Below, piece by piece: positions 10,808 through 20,910 of a stretch of DNA of 64,000 bases. Position 1 is the stretch's first letter. Each line of letters begins with the position of its first letter. The stretch is taken from positions 42,586,597 through 42,650,596 of the forward strand of contig CM055099.1 of the NCBI GenBank assembly GCA_029204225.1, given 5' to 3'. The stretch is from Diphasiastrum complanatum. Taxonomy: Eukaryota; Streptophyta; Lycopodiopsida; Lycopodiales; Lycopodiaceae. The notes under the pieces are model-generated. The model saw only the letters and a program-made list of their open reading frames with translations. It made no database searches and was not told where the DNA came from. A program made the position numbers and the translations under genes.

Positions 10808-10921
10808 GTCCACCTGAGAATGCTTCTTGGTTTCCAAGGGGAGGCTCGAACCTGGGACCAAAGAAACTTTGGATGCCAAGCTAACCAGTTGAGCCAACCC
10901 CGTTGGGTCCACCTGAGAATG
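10808..10921 (-). mobile_element. 84-bp tRNA-derived SINE with perfect 15-bp target duplication
   Basis: The element proper is 10823-10906. It is flanked by identical copies of GTCCACCTGAGAATG (10808-10822 and 10907-10921). Read on the minus strand it starts CCAACGGGGTTGGCTCAACT. It carries a pol III A box (TGGCTCAACTGG) and, 33 nt later, a B box (GGTTCGAGCC), and ends with a small hairpin CTTGG-AAA-CCAAG followed by AAG. There is no tRNA-unrelated body and no poly(A). In SINE sense the duplicated target begins CATT. Related copies lie at 32079-32163, 32179-32263 and 52103-52163. A genuine tRNA gene is unlikely because the T stem pairs poorly and the sequence is flanked by target duplications. 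Confidence 0.85.
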
Positions 10922-11486
10922 ACAGTGGAGTATAGAGAAGTACCCTATAAAATTGCTTGGTGCATACACCAACAGGAAAAACTTGCATGATTCAATAGTG
11001 ACCTTTTTCTCTGGAAGCAAAAAAATGAACATAGTTTCCCTATGATGATTCCCTGATTTACAAGAACAGAGTGGCCAGTCTAAGGTGATGGAAGAACTTT
11101 AGACCAGATTAACTTGTTATACGTTACCTAATTGTCTGATTTCCATACTCCACTTGTGAACTTCTAATTGTATGAAACTTCATTTGCCACCATTCTTCTG
11201 TGCATCCCATACAACGTTAATTACGTACAAGTATTTGAAAAATCGCAACGTCTTCCAGACCCTGTACCCGTGAGCCACAAAACATATGATTTGAAAAAGA
11301 TAAGTATATTCTTGACAAATTAATGTCGTCTCATGAAAGTTGTGATTTGGTGTTAAATCTTTGTGATTGTGCTCGACTTGAATTTTGGAAACAATAAGCC
11401 TCTCTTCCCAATTGGGCTTCAAAATCATAGAATTCCAATACATACAGTCTGTAGTGTATCCTCGTTACACGGATCAGCAGATTCCT
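10922..11486. other. No gene recognised
   Basis: AT-rich intergenic sequence between the SINE and a MITE. The minus-strand frame at 11180-11443 has no recognisable motif. Confidence 0.3.
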
Positions 11487-11625
11487 CAACTCAGCTGAGG
11501 GTGCAGGTAGGGACCCACCCTCATCCAGCGGTTGAGGTACTTTTCATTTCATCATGATCAAATGCATCAACTTTTTTTAATCGTTGGAGAAGGTGGGGGC
11601 CATGCCTGCACCCTCAGCTGAGTTA
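11487..11625. mobile_element. MITE-like element with about 33-bp terminal inverted repeats
   Basis: The left end CAACTCAGCTGAGGGTGCAG and the right end, read in reverse TAACTCAGCTGAGGGTGCAG, form near-perfect inverted repeats of about 33 bp (11487-11519 and 11592-11625) around a roughly 72-bp AT-rich core. The element has no coding capacity. A degenerate relative lies at 26985-27125 and a partial one near 48587-48650. The target duplication could not be fixed. Confidence 0.65.
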
Positions 11626-11836
11626 AGCTCATCCTGCTACACATACAGATAACTGTGCAAATACATATAAGAATGAGTATTGGAATCTGCATATGACGTG
11701 CACTTATGATGGCAACAATCTAAGATACCAAAAATGCAGACAGTAGAATGAAGTTTGCCATATGTTGAGAACTAGGTCCCCAAGGTAGTGCAGCTATGAA
11801 TAAGCAATTAACTCTAAAACGTCAGCCCATCCCCTC

Positions 11837-12661
11837 TCAAAAACGAATCAACCAATGGCTAAACACACAGTAATTTGCAATGCTGCTGCTGCTGAGATAT
11901 GGATAAGGCTGAACTGAACATCCAAGTATATGCTCAATGCACAATACAGTGCTTGCATTCCCCAGCCAAACTTTCAAGACATTGTATACACCACATTGCT
12001 CACGCACTTCTAATGCTAAGGGGTTCTGATCAGCTCCAGTTTGACTTGCTAGCTTGAATCTACTTGTAAAATCAATTTTCAGCAAATGGGTTGTTGGTAT
12101 TGGCGACCTTCAACATGCACAATGGATATGGAGTGAATGAAAGGGTGTGCAAATTGTCCGTAATTAGTGTATGTTTTTTTCCAATGCCATGATAATTCTG
12201 TGAAAAGAAACGCAAGTATGTTAAAGTGAGAGCATGACGGACTGAAAATGAACTAATTCGCTTTTCTAATTTGCTCAATTGGAGGTAAAAATGCAGGGTT
12301 TCGTAGAAGGAAGCAGTATATCCAGTGGAACTTGTGGGACAGCGATTGCACTACAAACAAGAAGAAGCATTGACGAAGCTACAACATGGAACAGGAAGAC
12401 ATAAGGCAAATAGAAAAGACGAGAATGAAAAGGAATAAGAAGAGGAAGAAAGAGTGCGACCTGTGGGAGCTCCCGAATGCGAGTGGAAAAGGAAAAGAAT
12501 GGCGATGGATGATGATGATGAATAAGTGAAAGAGGTGAAGGCAATAGAGGTAGGGAGAAGGATCCTGCCACCATAGCCATCATGCTCAGCCTGCCACACA
12601 AAAACACAAAAGCAAAGAGCAAATTATGGATGGAGTGCTGCAGCCTGATGGGATCAGGCAC
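11837..12661 (-). other. Possible exons of an unidentified plastid-targeted protein gene
   Basis: On the minus strand a start near 12592 opens MMAMVAGSFSLPLLPSPLSL, followed by a His- and Ser-rich stretch (HHHHPSPFFSFSTR). That composition suits a plastid transit peptide. A second open segment at 11837-12085 contains FKLASQTGADQNPLALEVRE, which reads like real protein and is bounded by AG/GT-type sites, but I cannot name the family. A join between the two could not be demonstrated. This may be a broken gene or chance. Confidence 0.25.
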
Positions 12662-12699
12662 CCATTTATTTTTTTCTTAGATAAATGGGATCAGGCAAC

Positions 12700-13400
12700 C
12701 CACATCACAATACAATCTATCCTTCCTCATTGTTACTCTATATAAACATATATGTTAATCTGCTTCAAATCTTACAATCAATAATCTGCTTAGAATGTTA
12801 CAAAATTTTAATCTTTGCTATTGTACAAACCATTAATGTTGTGTTGTGTTGTTACCTTTTAGATACTCTCTTCTTCATTTCATTGCCTTCCCATAAATGT
12901 GACTGTCATCTTCATAAGCCTTGACATGCATACCTTTGTACATATTTGTATCCATTCACATGTTTTTGAGGTGCAACCGGGGCTTTGCCTCTAGCCAAGT
13001 CAAGTTTTAGGACATGGTATTGGAGGCACTACACCCTCTTAAAATGACCTATCTTGTATGCCTTGGCTTTAAATCTCTTTCTTTTTTAATAAAGACCCTG
13101 CCCGCACAAGCTAGATTCCTCGCTATGTAGCTCGCTCCTCTTCAAGTGAGCTAATCTTAAAAGCTAAGGTTTCATTTTTTTTTTTCATGAGTCACATCTT
13201 TTTTATACATACACTAGCTTATTGGTACCTTTGTGAATGTTAATTTTTTATCTCTCAACGTGGTTGTATGGTATGATGTCATACTTGTCCAAATGTTATT
13301 TCTTTCCTACTCATGAGCCATAATAATTAGGGAGGGTAGATCATATTTAGAGAATACCTTTCTTTTTTTTAATATTTGACATCACATCAGATGAAGGTTA
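12700..13400. repeat. Left copy of about 0.7-kb direct repeats (LTR-like pair F)
   Basis: This aligns in the same orientation with 14680-15355. Shared anchors are GATACTCTCTTCTTCATTT, CATATTTGTATCCATTCACA and GCCATAATAATTAGGGAGGG. The identity looks around 80% with several indels. A pair of direct repeats about 2 kb apart with a short coding-poor interior fits an old non-autonomous LTR element, but no primer-binding site or polypurine tract was found. Confidence 0.5.
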
Positions 13401-14679
13401 CCACATAACTTGGTGCTCGGAGATTACAACATAACATGTTGTTGATGTGGCACTTTTTATTGAGATAGAAAAAGAAAAAACTAAATTGCAATTACACAAT
13501 GAAACTGGGCCTAGCACCAAGAAACTCAACTCACCCTACCAAGCAAGTTAGACTCATGGGCAGCCGATTCAACCCATCTGATTCCGCTATATCTTGAATA
13601 TTCAATGCTGAAATTCTATTGATTATTCTTCTAAGAATAAGGGTAGCTTCAACATGATGGTGAACTCACCCCCCACATTGATAAGAGTGTAAGTATATCA
13701 TAGAAGACCACTCATTGGAGGTAAATACAAGAGACTTAGTTTAAATCTGGATAATGTAGCAAAGATATCCATTGGACATGAGCTCATTATCCTCAAGTTT
13801 GATTCGGTTGGTCTTGCTCTAAAGGCAAAGTCATTTTGTTCAAGTTTGTAATGGCAATTTGTGAGACAAGTCAAAAGTCATCCCTATCTTAGTATTTTTT
13901 TAATGTGGCCATGCTTTGCAAAGTAAAGTATACATGCACAAAGTATGAGTGCCTAAAGAATCCTTTGTTATGTGTATGTCACATAGTCGGTGCCACTTAT
14001 GCCAGAAGGTAACCATGTTGGATGCTTTTACAATAAATATTTGACAAAATGAGAAGTGAACCATCATCAAAAAACACCTTCTGGTTTAGGAAATGGAGGG
14101 ACGTAGTGATGGTGACAACAATTGCAGAGTTGAGACTAGCATGCCATGCAAGAGCAAGGACTACCAATTGCATGATTTGGGTAAAGATCATATGTGACAA
14201 GGTCCTTGACCATGCTATGATCATTTAGTAAAACACAAATGTCAATGAAGAGCGCTTTCCAAATAAAAATTTATTTTTAGTACAAAATCACTTGATGTGA
14301 ACACCTTATCATTATCAATGTTGAGTGCTTTGTACCTATCAGAAAATCCCAAAGATCTCCCACAAAGTCTATAAATGCAAAGTAGACGGTACTTCTACGA
14401 ATAATTGTGTAGTGGGACCCATTATCTATGTAGACAAAGCTACTCATTAAGCGGATCTCCAATATATTGTTTATGCTTCCCTTGCACATTCTACAAGATC
14501 CCCTAGGTTACAATAGCTTAGAAGGCTCCAAGCACTATGAAACACCTGAAAATGAGAGCATTTTCACTAAGCAAGAGGGATCAGAAGACATAAACATCAC
14601 ATCAAATGCAATCGAAGATAAAGAGTAATGGATTTGAACTTCCAACACTTGTATTAGGCTGTGGAGACCTCAAATCACC
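13401..14679. other. Interior between direct repeats F
   Basis: Only short broken frames on both strands. Minus-strand frames at 13997-14224 and 14277-14489 have no recognisable motif. This is consistent with a non-autonomous element interior. Confidence 0.35.
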
Positions 14680-15355
14680 TCAATACATAAGCCACAAATG
14701 TCATAATCAAAATTTTGCTTCAAATGTTACAAAATTTTTAATCCTTCCTATTGTACAAAGAATAAACATTGTGCTATGTGTTATGTTTTAAATACTCTCT
14801 TCTTCATTTAATTGCCTTCAATGAATGTTATAGTCTCATAAACATGACATACATACCTTTATACATATTTGTATCCATTCACATGTTTTTAAATGAGGTG
14901 ACCTATAACCAAGGCTTGCCTCCCATCCAAGTCAAGCCTTGGGAGATGATATTGTGGGCAAGACCCTATTAAAACGACCTACCTACTATCTTGCATGCCT
15001 TGGCTTGAATCTCTTTTTTTTTTACAATGAACCTGCCTACACAAGTTGGATTACTTTGCTCCTCGCTAATGTAGCTCACTCCTTTTCAAATGAACTCTTG
15101 AAAGCTAAGGTTTCATAGTTCTTTTTTCATAAGTCACATTCTTTTAACACAATTTAAATATTTGATTTTTGCCCTAGCTTGTTTTCATCTTTGCAAATGT
15201 TAATTTTGTTATCTATCTCCCTAACTATATGGTATGATAGAATGCTTTTCCACATGTTATTTTGTCCTACTCACAAGCCATAATAATTAGGGAGGGTAGA
15301 CTGTATATGGAGAGCAACCTTTTTCTTTATATTGGACATCACATAGCTGTAGGTT
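14680..15355. repeat. Right copy of direct repeats F
   Basis: Same orientation as 12700-13400 and about 1.96 kb downstream. Homology ends after GGAGGGTAGA plus roughly 60 bp in both copies, close to a GACATCACAT motif. Confidence 0.5.
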
Positions 15356-16075
15356 ATTGTCAAGGATCTTGCTAGCAGTATAGTTAGCTAATTTGCAGGC
15401 AATCAACAATGATACAATCTATAAGAAAGAGAGATCACTCCACAACCCAAGAGAACACCCTGTGAACTATATTCACAAAAAAACTTAATAGTACATATAC
15501 ACAGTCTAATTTTTGTGGGGTACCGCTGCATGGTAGTTTGGTCCCCGTTATGAGATGCGTGTCCGGACTGTACTCTACATGTGTTGTTAAACTGGCACTC
15601 ATGCTAATTGTTACATAGACAGTAAAAACTCAAAAAACACTGCTGAAACTGGAAAGTCATGAAACTATAAGAGAAACTCGGCTTGGTGTGTGCGTGGAAT
15701 ACATGATTCGTAGCTAGCTATATACCGCTCTAGCTATCACATCTGATTACAGTAGACTTACTCTACGGAATTCCAATGTCTTCTAATATTCATATCTGAT
15801 GTCATTGATAGAATAGGAGTTTTATTTTGTTTCAGATTAGAGGAACTTGATTTTAGCATAAATTTTAGAATTCCTGATTGTTTGGATTTGAAGAACAGAC
15901 ATGCTACAATAAGTGATCATGTGATAGAGTTTGGGATTCAGCTCTTGAAATTTGACACTGCAAGGGATTCAAGCCGAGAATTCTCTCAATGTTGTTGTGG
16001 TGCTCTTGAATGAATTAGGTGCAGCATAGCTCCAACAAAGAGAACTTACATTGACTTAGATCGAATGGAGAAATG

Positions 16076-16139
16076 TCTTAGTAGGTGTCAGAGACAACCA
16101 TAAAGACATGTCTTAGTAGGTGTCAGAGACAACCATAAA
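16076..16139. repeat. Short tandem duplication, two copies of a roughly 33-bp unit
   Basis: ATGTCTTAGTAGGTGTCAGA and its continuation through CAACCATAAAG occur twice back to back, just upstream of the gypsy integrase remnant. The 700 bp before it (15360-16070) contain no gene that I recognise. Confidence 0.8.
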
Positions 16140-16140
16140 G

Positions 16141-17330
16141 GGGGTGAAGTAGAGGCCTATGTACTTAAATGTGCTAAGTGCCAGTTAAATAAAGCAGAGA
16201 GGCTAAAAGCTAGTGGCCTATTACATCCTTTTGATATTCCTACCGGAAAGTGGAAAAGTATATCTATGGATTTTGCGGTCGGGCTTCCACGTACAAGGAA
16301 GGGCATGATTCAATTTGGGTCATTGTTGACAAACTTACGAAGTTTTCTCAATTTATCCCAACAAAAACTATTGTTAAAGCTCCAGGACTAGCTCAACTGT
16401 TTGTTGAGACGCGTTTTTGACTGTACGGGCTACCTTGTGATATTGTCAATGATCGTGACCCAATATTTACCGAGAATTTATTGCAAGCAGTATTTGAAAA
16501 GTTTGACTTTAAGTATGAGTTCTATAGATCATCCGGAATCAAATGGTCAAACGGAAAGGACCAATTAGACGATGGAGGATATGTTGCGAGCATATGTGGG
16601 CCATCGACAGTCTGATTGGGAAAATTATCTTCCACTGGTAGAATTTGCATATAATAGTGCAAAATATTCAGCGGCTGGATTCAGCCCTTTCATGCTTATT
16701 GTATGGTTATCAACCTCGATCACCGATTAGTGTTGGCATGAAAAACCTTAGAGTGCAAGCCGTAGCTGATTTCCTTGCGGATATGCAAAAAATGTTACAG
16801 CTGACTAAAGATAGCATAAGAAGTGCCCAGGACAGGGCAAGGCACTATGTTGATCTATCTCGAAAGCACAAGGTATTCTTGGTCAACGATTGGATATTTT
16901 TTAGGGTTCCTAGTCACTCTAGGGGCTTGAAAACTATTAAGTGTGCAAAGTTGACGCCTAGGTATTGGGTCCTTTTAAGGTTATCCAAGTGATAAACAAG
17001 GTCGCATACAAACTAGACCTTCCAACTAACGTTGGAATTCATCCTTTTTTCCACATTAGTAAGTTGAAACCCTCGTTGGGGCTTGGGAAAACCCTGGTCC
17101 CTGTGGAAGATCTAGTGGAGCTTCTTCGTGATGAGTCCGTGAGTGGACCACCTGAACCCGAGGCGATTGTTAATAGCCGACAGAAAACTCTAAGGAATAG
17201 AGTTCTTCGAGAATTTTTAGTCAGGTGGAGAGGCAAATAAGAAGAAGATGATACCTGGGAAAAGGAGGCTGATCTCTAGAAGAATTTTCCAACTTTTTTT
17301 CCTACAAGGAAAAATTTAAGTTTAGGGGGA
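16141..17330 (+). pseudogene. Ty3/gypsy chromovirus integrase and chromodomain remnant
   Basis: This is the 3' part of a gypsy pol. In order there are: integrase core pieces (CAKCQLNKAERLKASGLLHP; SISMDFAVGLPRTRKGHDSI; VIVDKLTKFSQFIP; VNDRDPIF); then the integrase C-terminal region at 16645-17240 (FAYNSAKYSAAGFSPF, LTPRYWGPFKVIQ, AYKLDLP, HPFFHISKLKP); and finally a chromodomain-like tail (PEAIVNSRQKTL, FLVRWRGK, DDTWEKEADL). A stop replaces one residue within the chromodomain at 17238-17240, and several frameshifts occur. The RNase H and reverse transcriptase are missing. A purine-rich tract (TTAGGGGGAAGGA) and a TGTTACATACC LTR start follow immediately. This is what the 3' end of a chromovirus should look like. 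Confidence 0.8.
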
Positions 17331-17335
17331 AGGAA

Positions 17336-18420
17336 TGTTACATACCTATGTAATTATATGTCCATTTAGCGTTGGGTGCTAAATGGCAAGTTATCCTTGG
17401 ACAAGGGGTACCCTTAGGATTAAGGGTAAGTGCCTTTGGATAAGGGCAAACAAGTGACTATACCTTGGTCGGAGGTATGGAATCAAGTTACCCTTGGATA
17501 AGGGATACTCTTAAGATTAAGGATATGTGCCTTTAGATTAAGGTACTAGTGTCCTTGGATAAGAGCAAGCAGGTGTCTATGCCTTGGTTGGAGGTATGGA
17601 ACCTAGCGAGGTGTTAGAAAGTCATTACCATGGGTGTTTTGGCTATTTTTCTAAACCTTGGGCCTCAACCTTGAACCATAATAAATTATTGGTCTTGGAC
17701 CAAAGTATACAAGCACAACTTGGGCAATGGGACCTAGTAGGAGGGTGCACTTCCAAGGTGTCCATTGAGTTCCCAACTCCCACAAGAAAGGCATTCAAAG
17801 AGTCATAGGTTATGGAAGAAGTCTCTTGACCTTCCATAAGCCTATGAAGGTTCTTTAAGTCCCCTAGGCCTCTATTTTCTCATTGGTTGTGCATGGAACC
17901 GCATAGTGTATTGGAGGGTGTGCCATCTATATGAGGGGAGGAGGGCGCCCATAGGGAGGGAGATCTTTTTTGTTTGTTATGCTTATGCTCTAGTGTGGCT
18001 AGTAGTGTATAGAGTGTTTTCTTGTGTGTACTATGCTTAGGGTTTGGATCTTGAGTATGCTATGGTTTGTGGTGGTATGCTTGTGATTAGTTATTGGTTA
18101 GCAAGGGGGTGTTAGATTAGCCAAGTTGCAGAATTGCATGTGCTAGCTAGCTATGGTTGGGTGGTGAATACTTGAGGCCACTTGTTATCTACCTTTGTGA
18201 TTAAGATTAGGGACACGGGTGGAGGAGAGATCCATAGAGGCTTGAAGATCCTTCCTTGTAGATGGAGGCATCCTAGCTTGGAGTTGGGGAGCATCTTGGA
18301 GCTTGCAGGTTACTTGGAGGACCTTTGGAGGCACTACCTTTGGATTAGGAGGACTTTCTGACTTCATTTGTAAAATACAACCTTCAGCAGAATGTTGATA
18401 TTTCAAAGGTAATTTATTCG
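17336..18420 (+). repeat. 3' LTR of the gypsy relic, right end uncertain
   Basis: It begins TGTTACATACCTATG right after the polypurine tract AGGGGGAAGGA. From about 17386 to 17600 a unit of roughly 110 bp with CTTGGATAAGGG and CCTTGG(T)TGGAGGTATGG is tandemly duplicated with changes. No second copy of the LTR is present in the window, so the right end could not be set; 18420 is a guess. From there to 18741 nothing was recognised. Confidence 0.5.
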
Positions 18421-18741
18421 GTTTATTCTTGATTTTGCAATCGTGACTTATTTTTTTATTTTGTAGATTGTCTTACTATAACTAATATGTGAATATTCTA
18501 TCTTGCAGATTTTATACACAGATTTTACATAACTGTATTTGAATCTATTGCCCTTCCGCAATGGTGATTGTTGTAGGCAGATCTTTGCAGCACGTTATCA
18601 GCTCCCGTCTTTTTTGCAACTGTAACAAGACAAATATTAGTGAATGTATCATTGCAAATTATGTCATTTTCATTTTGTGTGTACTATTTTGAACAGGCAA
18701 TAAACATAGAGTAATTATGAGTCTTTCGTTGATGATGAATC

Positions 18742-19002
18742 TGTTAGAAATCAATGATAAAATTCATTGTTACACTTCTTAGTTACTGTTTACGATGTAC
18801 TTTATTACTAGCTGTAACTAGCCGTTGGCTAGTCTAGTAGTCTACTCCTAGATCTCCCTCTTTATCAGAGTTCAGGGTTTATATGTACATTTTACATTCA
18901 GTATGTTAGTGTGATACAATGATATTGCGTGTTCTTCTTCCCTCTCCCTACTTGGTGATTGTTTATGATGAATGCTTGATGTTGCATTTCTGATTGTTGA
19001 CA
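18742..19002 (+). repeat. 5' LTR of copia element C
   Basis: 261 bp with TG...CA ends. It contains CAGGGTTTATATGTA as a possible TATA region. It is followed immediately by the primer-binding site. Confidence 0.95.
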
Positions 19003-19014
19003 TGGTATCAGAGC
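19003..19014 (+). other. Primer-binding site of copia element C
   Basis: TGGTATCAGAGC directly after the 5' LTR, of initiator-Met tRNA type. Confidence 0.9.
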
Positions 19015-19541
19015 GGCAATAGTCCTGCGTGCCTAATCAGTGGATACAGCTTCTCACAGGCTCCGCAACAAAGTGAGAAAGTCCTTCATGGGAGGTGAAA
19101 GCTTGGAGAGATAAAAACGGTTGGAAATCTTTTTTTGGTGTATTTTGCAGGTTTGGAGCTCATAATCATCAGTGGGAAACGAAGACACAGTCTCGGAGGC
19201 ATAAAAAAGGCTAGGGCAGCATCAGACAGATTGAAAATCTGTTGAGTGGGGGAGATTCTTACCATACTTCCTAGTGGTTGTGGAAAGTGCTATTTGTGTG
19301 AGAGGTTTGCCAAGAAATTTCTCATTTGTCTGTTTGGAGTACCACAAATCACACTAGATAGTATCTAGTACTGTCATTCAGAGTTAGGAAGCTTCATACT
19401 TTTCACATTATTGATATCTGTCTGTTTGAATGATCACTCATTTCGAAATCTTTGCAAAGAGGAGGCGGCGTAGCCGCCGTGCCAAAGTAGAAAATCTGGA
19501 ATAATTCCTCTGGAAGTTCTTATATTCTCTCTTTTTCCGTA

Positions 19542-19788
19542 CCAATATCGGATCCAAGCGCGCTAGCTGAAGAGACACCTGAGCAGTCGTACATCCGTGC
19601 GCCAGTTCGATATCGCAAGTCCATACCGATATCGAATCCAAGCACACGAGCTAAAGAAAATTCCGAGTAGTTGTACATCTGCGCTCTAGTCCGATATCGC
19701 ATGCTCCAATATCGGATCCAAGCGCACAAGTTGAAGAGGATCGTGAGCAGCCGTACTTCCGCGCTCCATTCCGATATCAGGTGTATAA
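19542..19788. repeat. Three tandem units of about 82 bp in the copia C leader
   Basis: Units start with CCAATATCGGATCCAAGC (19542), CCGATATCGAATCCAAGC (19626) and CCAATATCGGATCCAAGC (19706). Each continues through a GTACATCYGYGC-like segment to a GATATC palindrome. They lie in the long untranslated leader between the primer site and gag. Confidence 0.85.
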
Positions 19789-19893
19789 CCGAAAAAAACA
19801 TTATTATACAGTTCTGTGGCGTAATAAAATTTGGAGACTAAGTTGTGTGCTCAGACTGAGCCATTCTTGTGATCCAGACTTGTCTATCCAATA

Positions 19894-20910
19894 ATGGCAA
19901 CTCTAAGCAAGAGTGTCCTCAATGAGTCAAGCAAATTGGAAGGAGCTGGCAACTATGCAATTTAGAAATTCAAACTGAAGAACATTCTGATGGAAAAGGA
20001 GCTATGGGAGATCGTGACAGGTGAAGAGACAAGGCCATTGATTGAAGAAGATCAACGGGCATTTGATAGGAGAAAACGGAAAGCACAGAATGTCATCAAC
20101 TTATCAGTTAAAGATGCAATTATTCCCTACATTTTGGATTCAGAAGGACCAAAAGAAACATGGGATACGTTGAAGGCATTGTTTGAGACCACAAACACAT
20201 CTCGAGTGCTATTCTTGAAGACGAAGTTGCACACATTGCGGATGGATGATGGTGCAACTGTTGATGATCACCTACTGAAGATCAAAGAGATTCGTGACCA
20301 ATTAGCAGTAGTTGGAGAGCGAGTACAGGAACGTGAGATCATGCAGTTGACATTGAATAGTTTGAGTGAGTCACATCAGATGTTTGTGACAAGTTTAGCC
20401 ACATGGGAAAATCTTCCAACCTATGAAGAGTTAGGTGGATTGCTTTTGCAAGAAGAACAACGTCAAGAGAACTTGATTCATCACAATAGGGGATTTGATC
20501 AAGCTTTGCAGTCAGGGGACGTGGTGGTAGATTTTGTTGTGGAAGACACCAATCAAGAGGCGAAAACTCAAATCGTGGATCATTCCAAGAACAATCCAAT
20601 GATGGCCCAAATCGAGGCAATTGGAATCAAGGCCGAGGTCAAGGCCGCGGCTATTCCAGACAAAATAATTCTGGAAATTGTAGGTATTGCAACAAACTTG
20701 GCCACTGGGAGCGTGAATGCTTCAAGAAACAGAAGGAGATGGAACAAACAAAAGACAAAGGGCAAGTGGGAAATTATGCTGATCAACATCAATTTGATGA
20801 TTATTATTATGAAAACAATTATACTGATCAACATCAATACGATGATGATCAATATGAAGATGATACAGGTGAGAGCTCAAAATTGTTCATTACAGCATTA
20901 ATGACAAGTG
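19894..20910 (+). pseudogene. Copia C gag
   Basis: The start codon at 19894 opens MATLSKSVLNESSKLEGAGN, the typical N-terminus of plant copia gag. The expected Trp codon in NYA-I-W-K is TAG (19963-19965). The frame then stays open through the gag domain (LKALFETTNTSRVLFLKTKL; LNSLSESHQMF). Around 20513 the reading frame changes by one base. In the new frame a glycine/arginine-rich linker (RGRGGRF, NRGNWNQGRGQGRG) and a CCHC zinc knuckle, CRYCNKLGHWEREC, follow before the protease. Gag forms the particle and the knuckle packages RNA. The nonsense codon and frameshift make this copy non-functional. Confidence 0.9.

Noticed and set aside
17039-17236. Minus-strand frame within the gypsy integrase tail
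   Set aside because: Shadow of the plus-strand chromodomain region, which has clear motif support.
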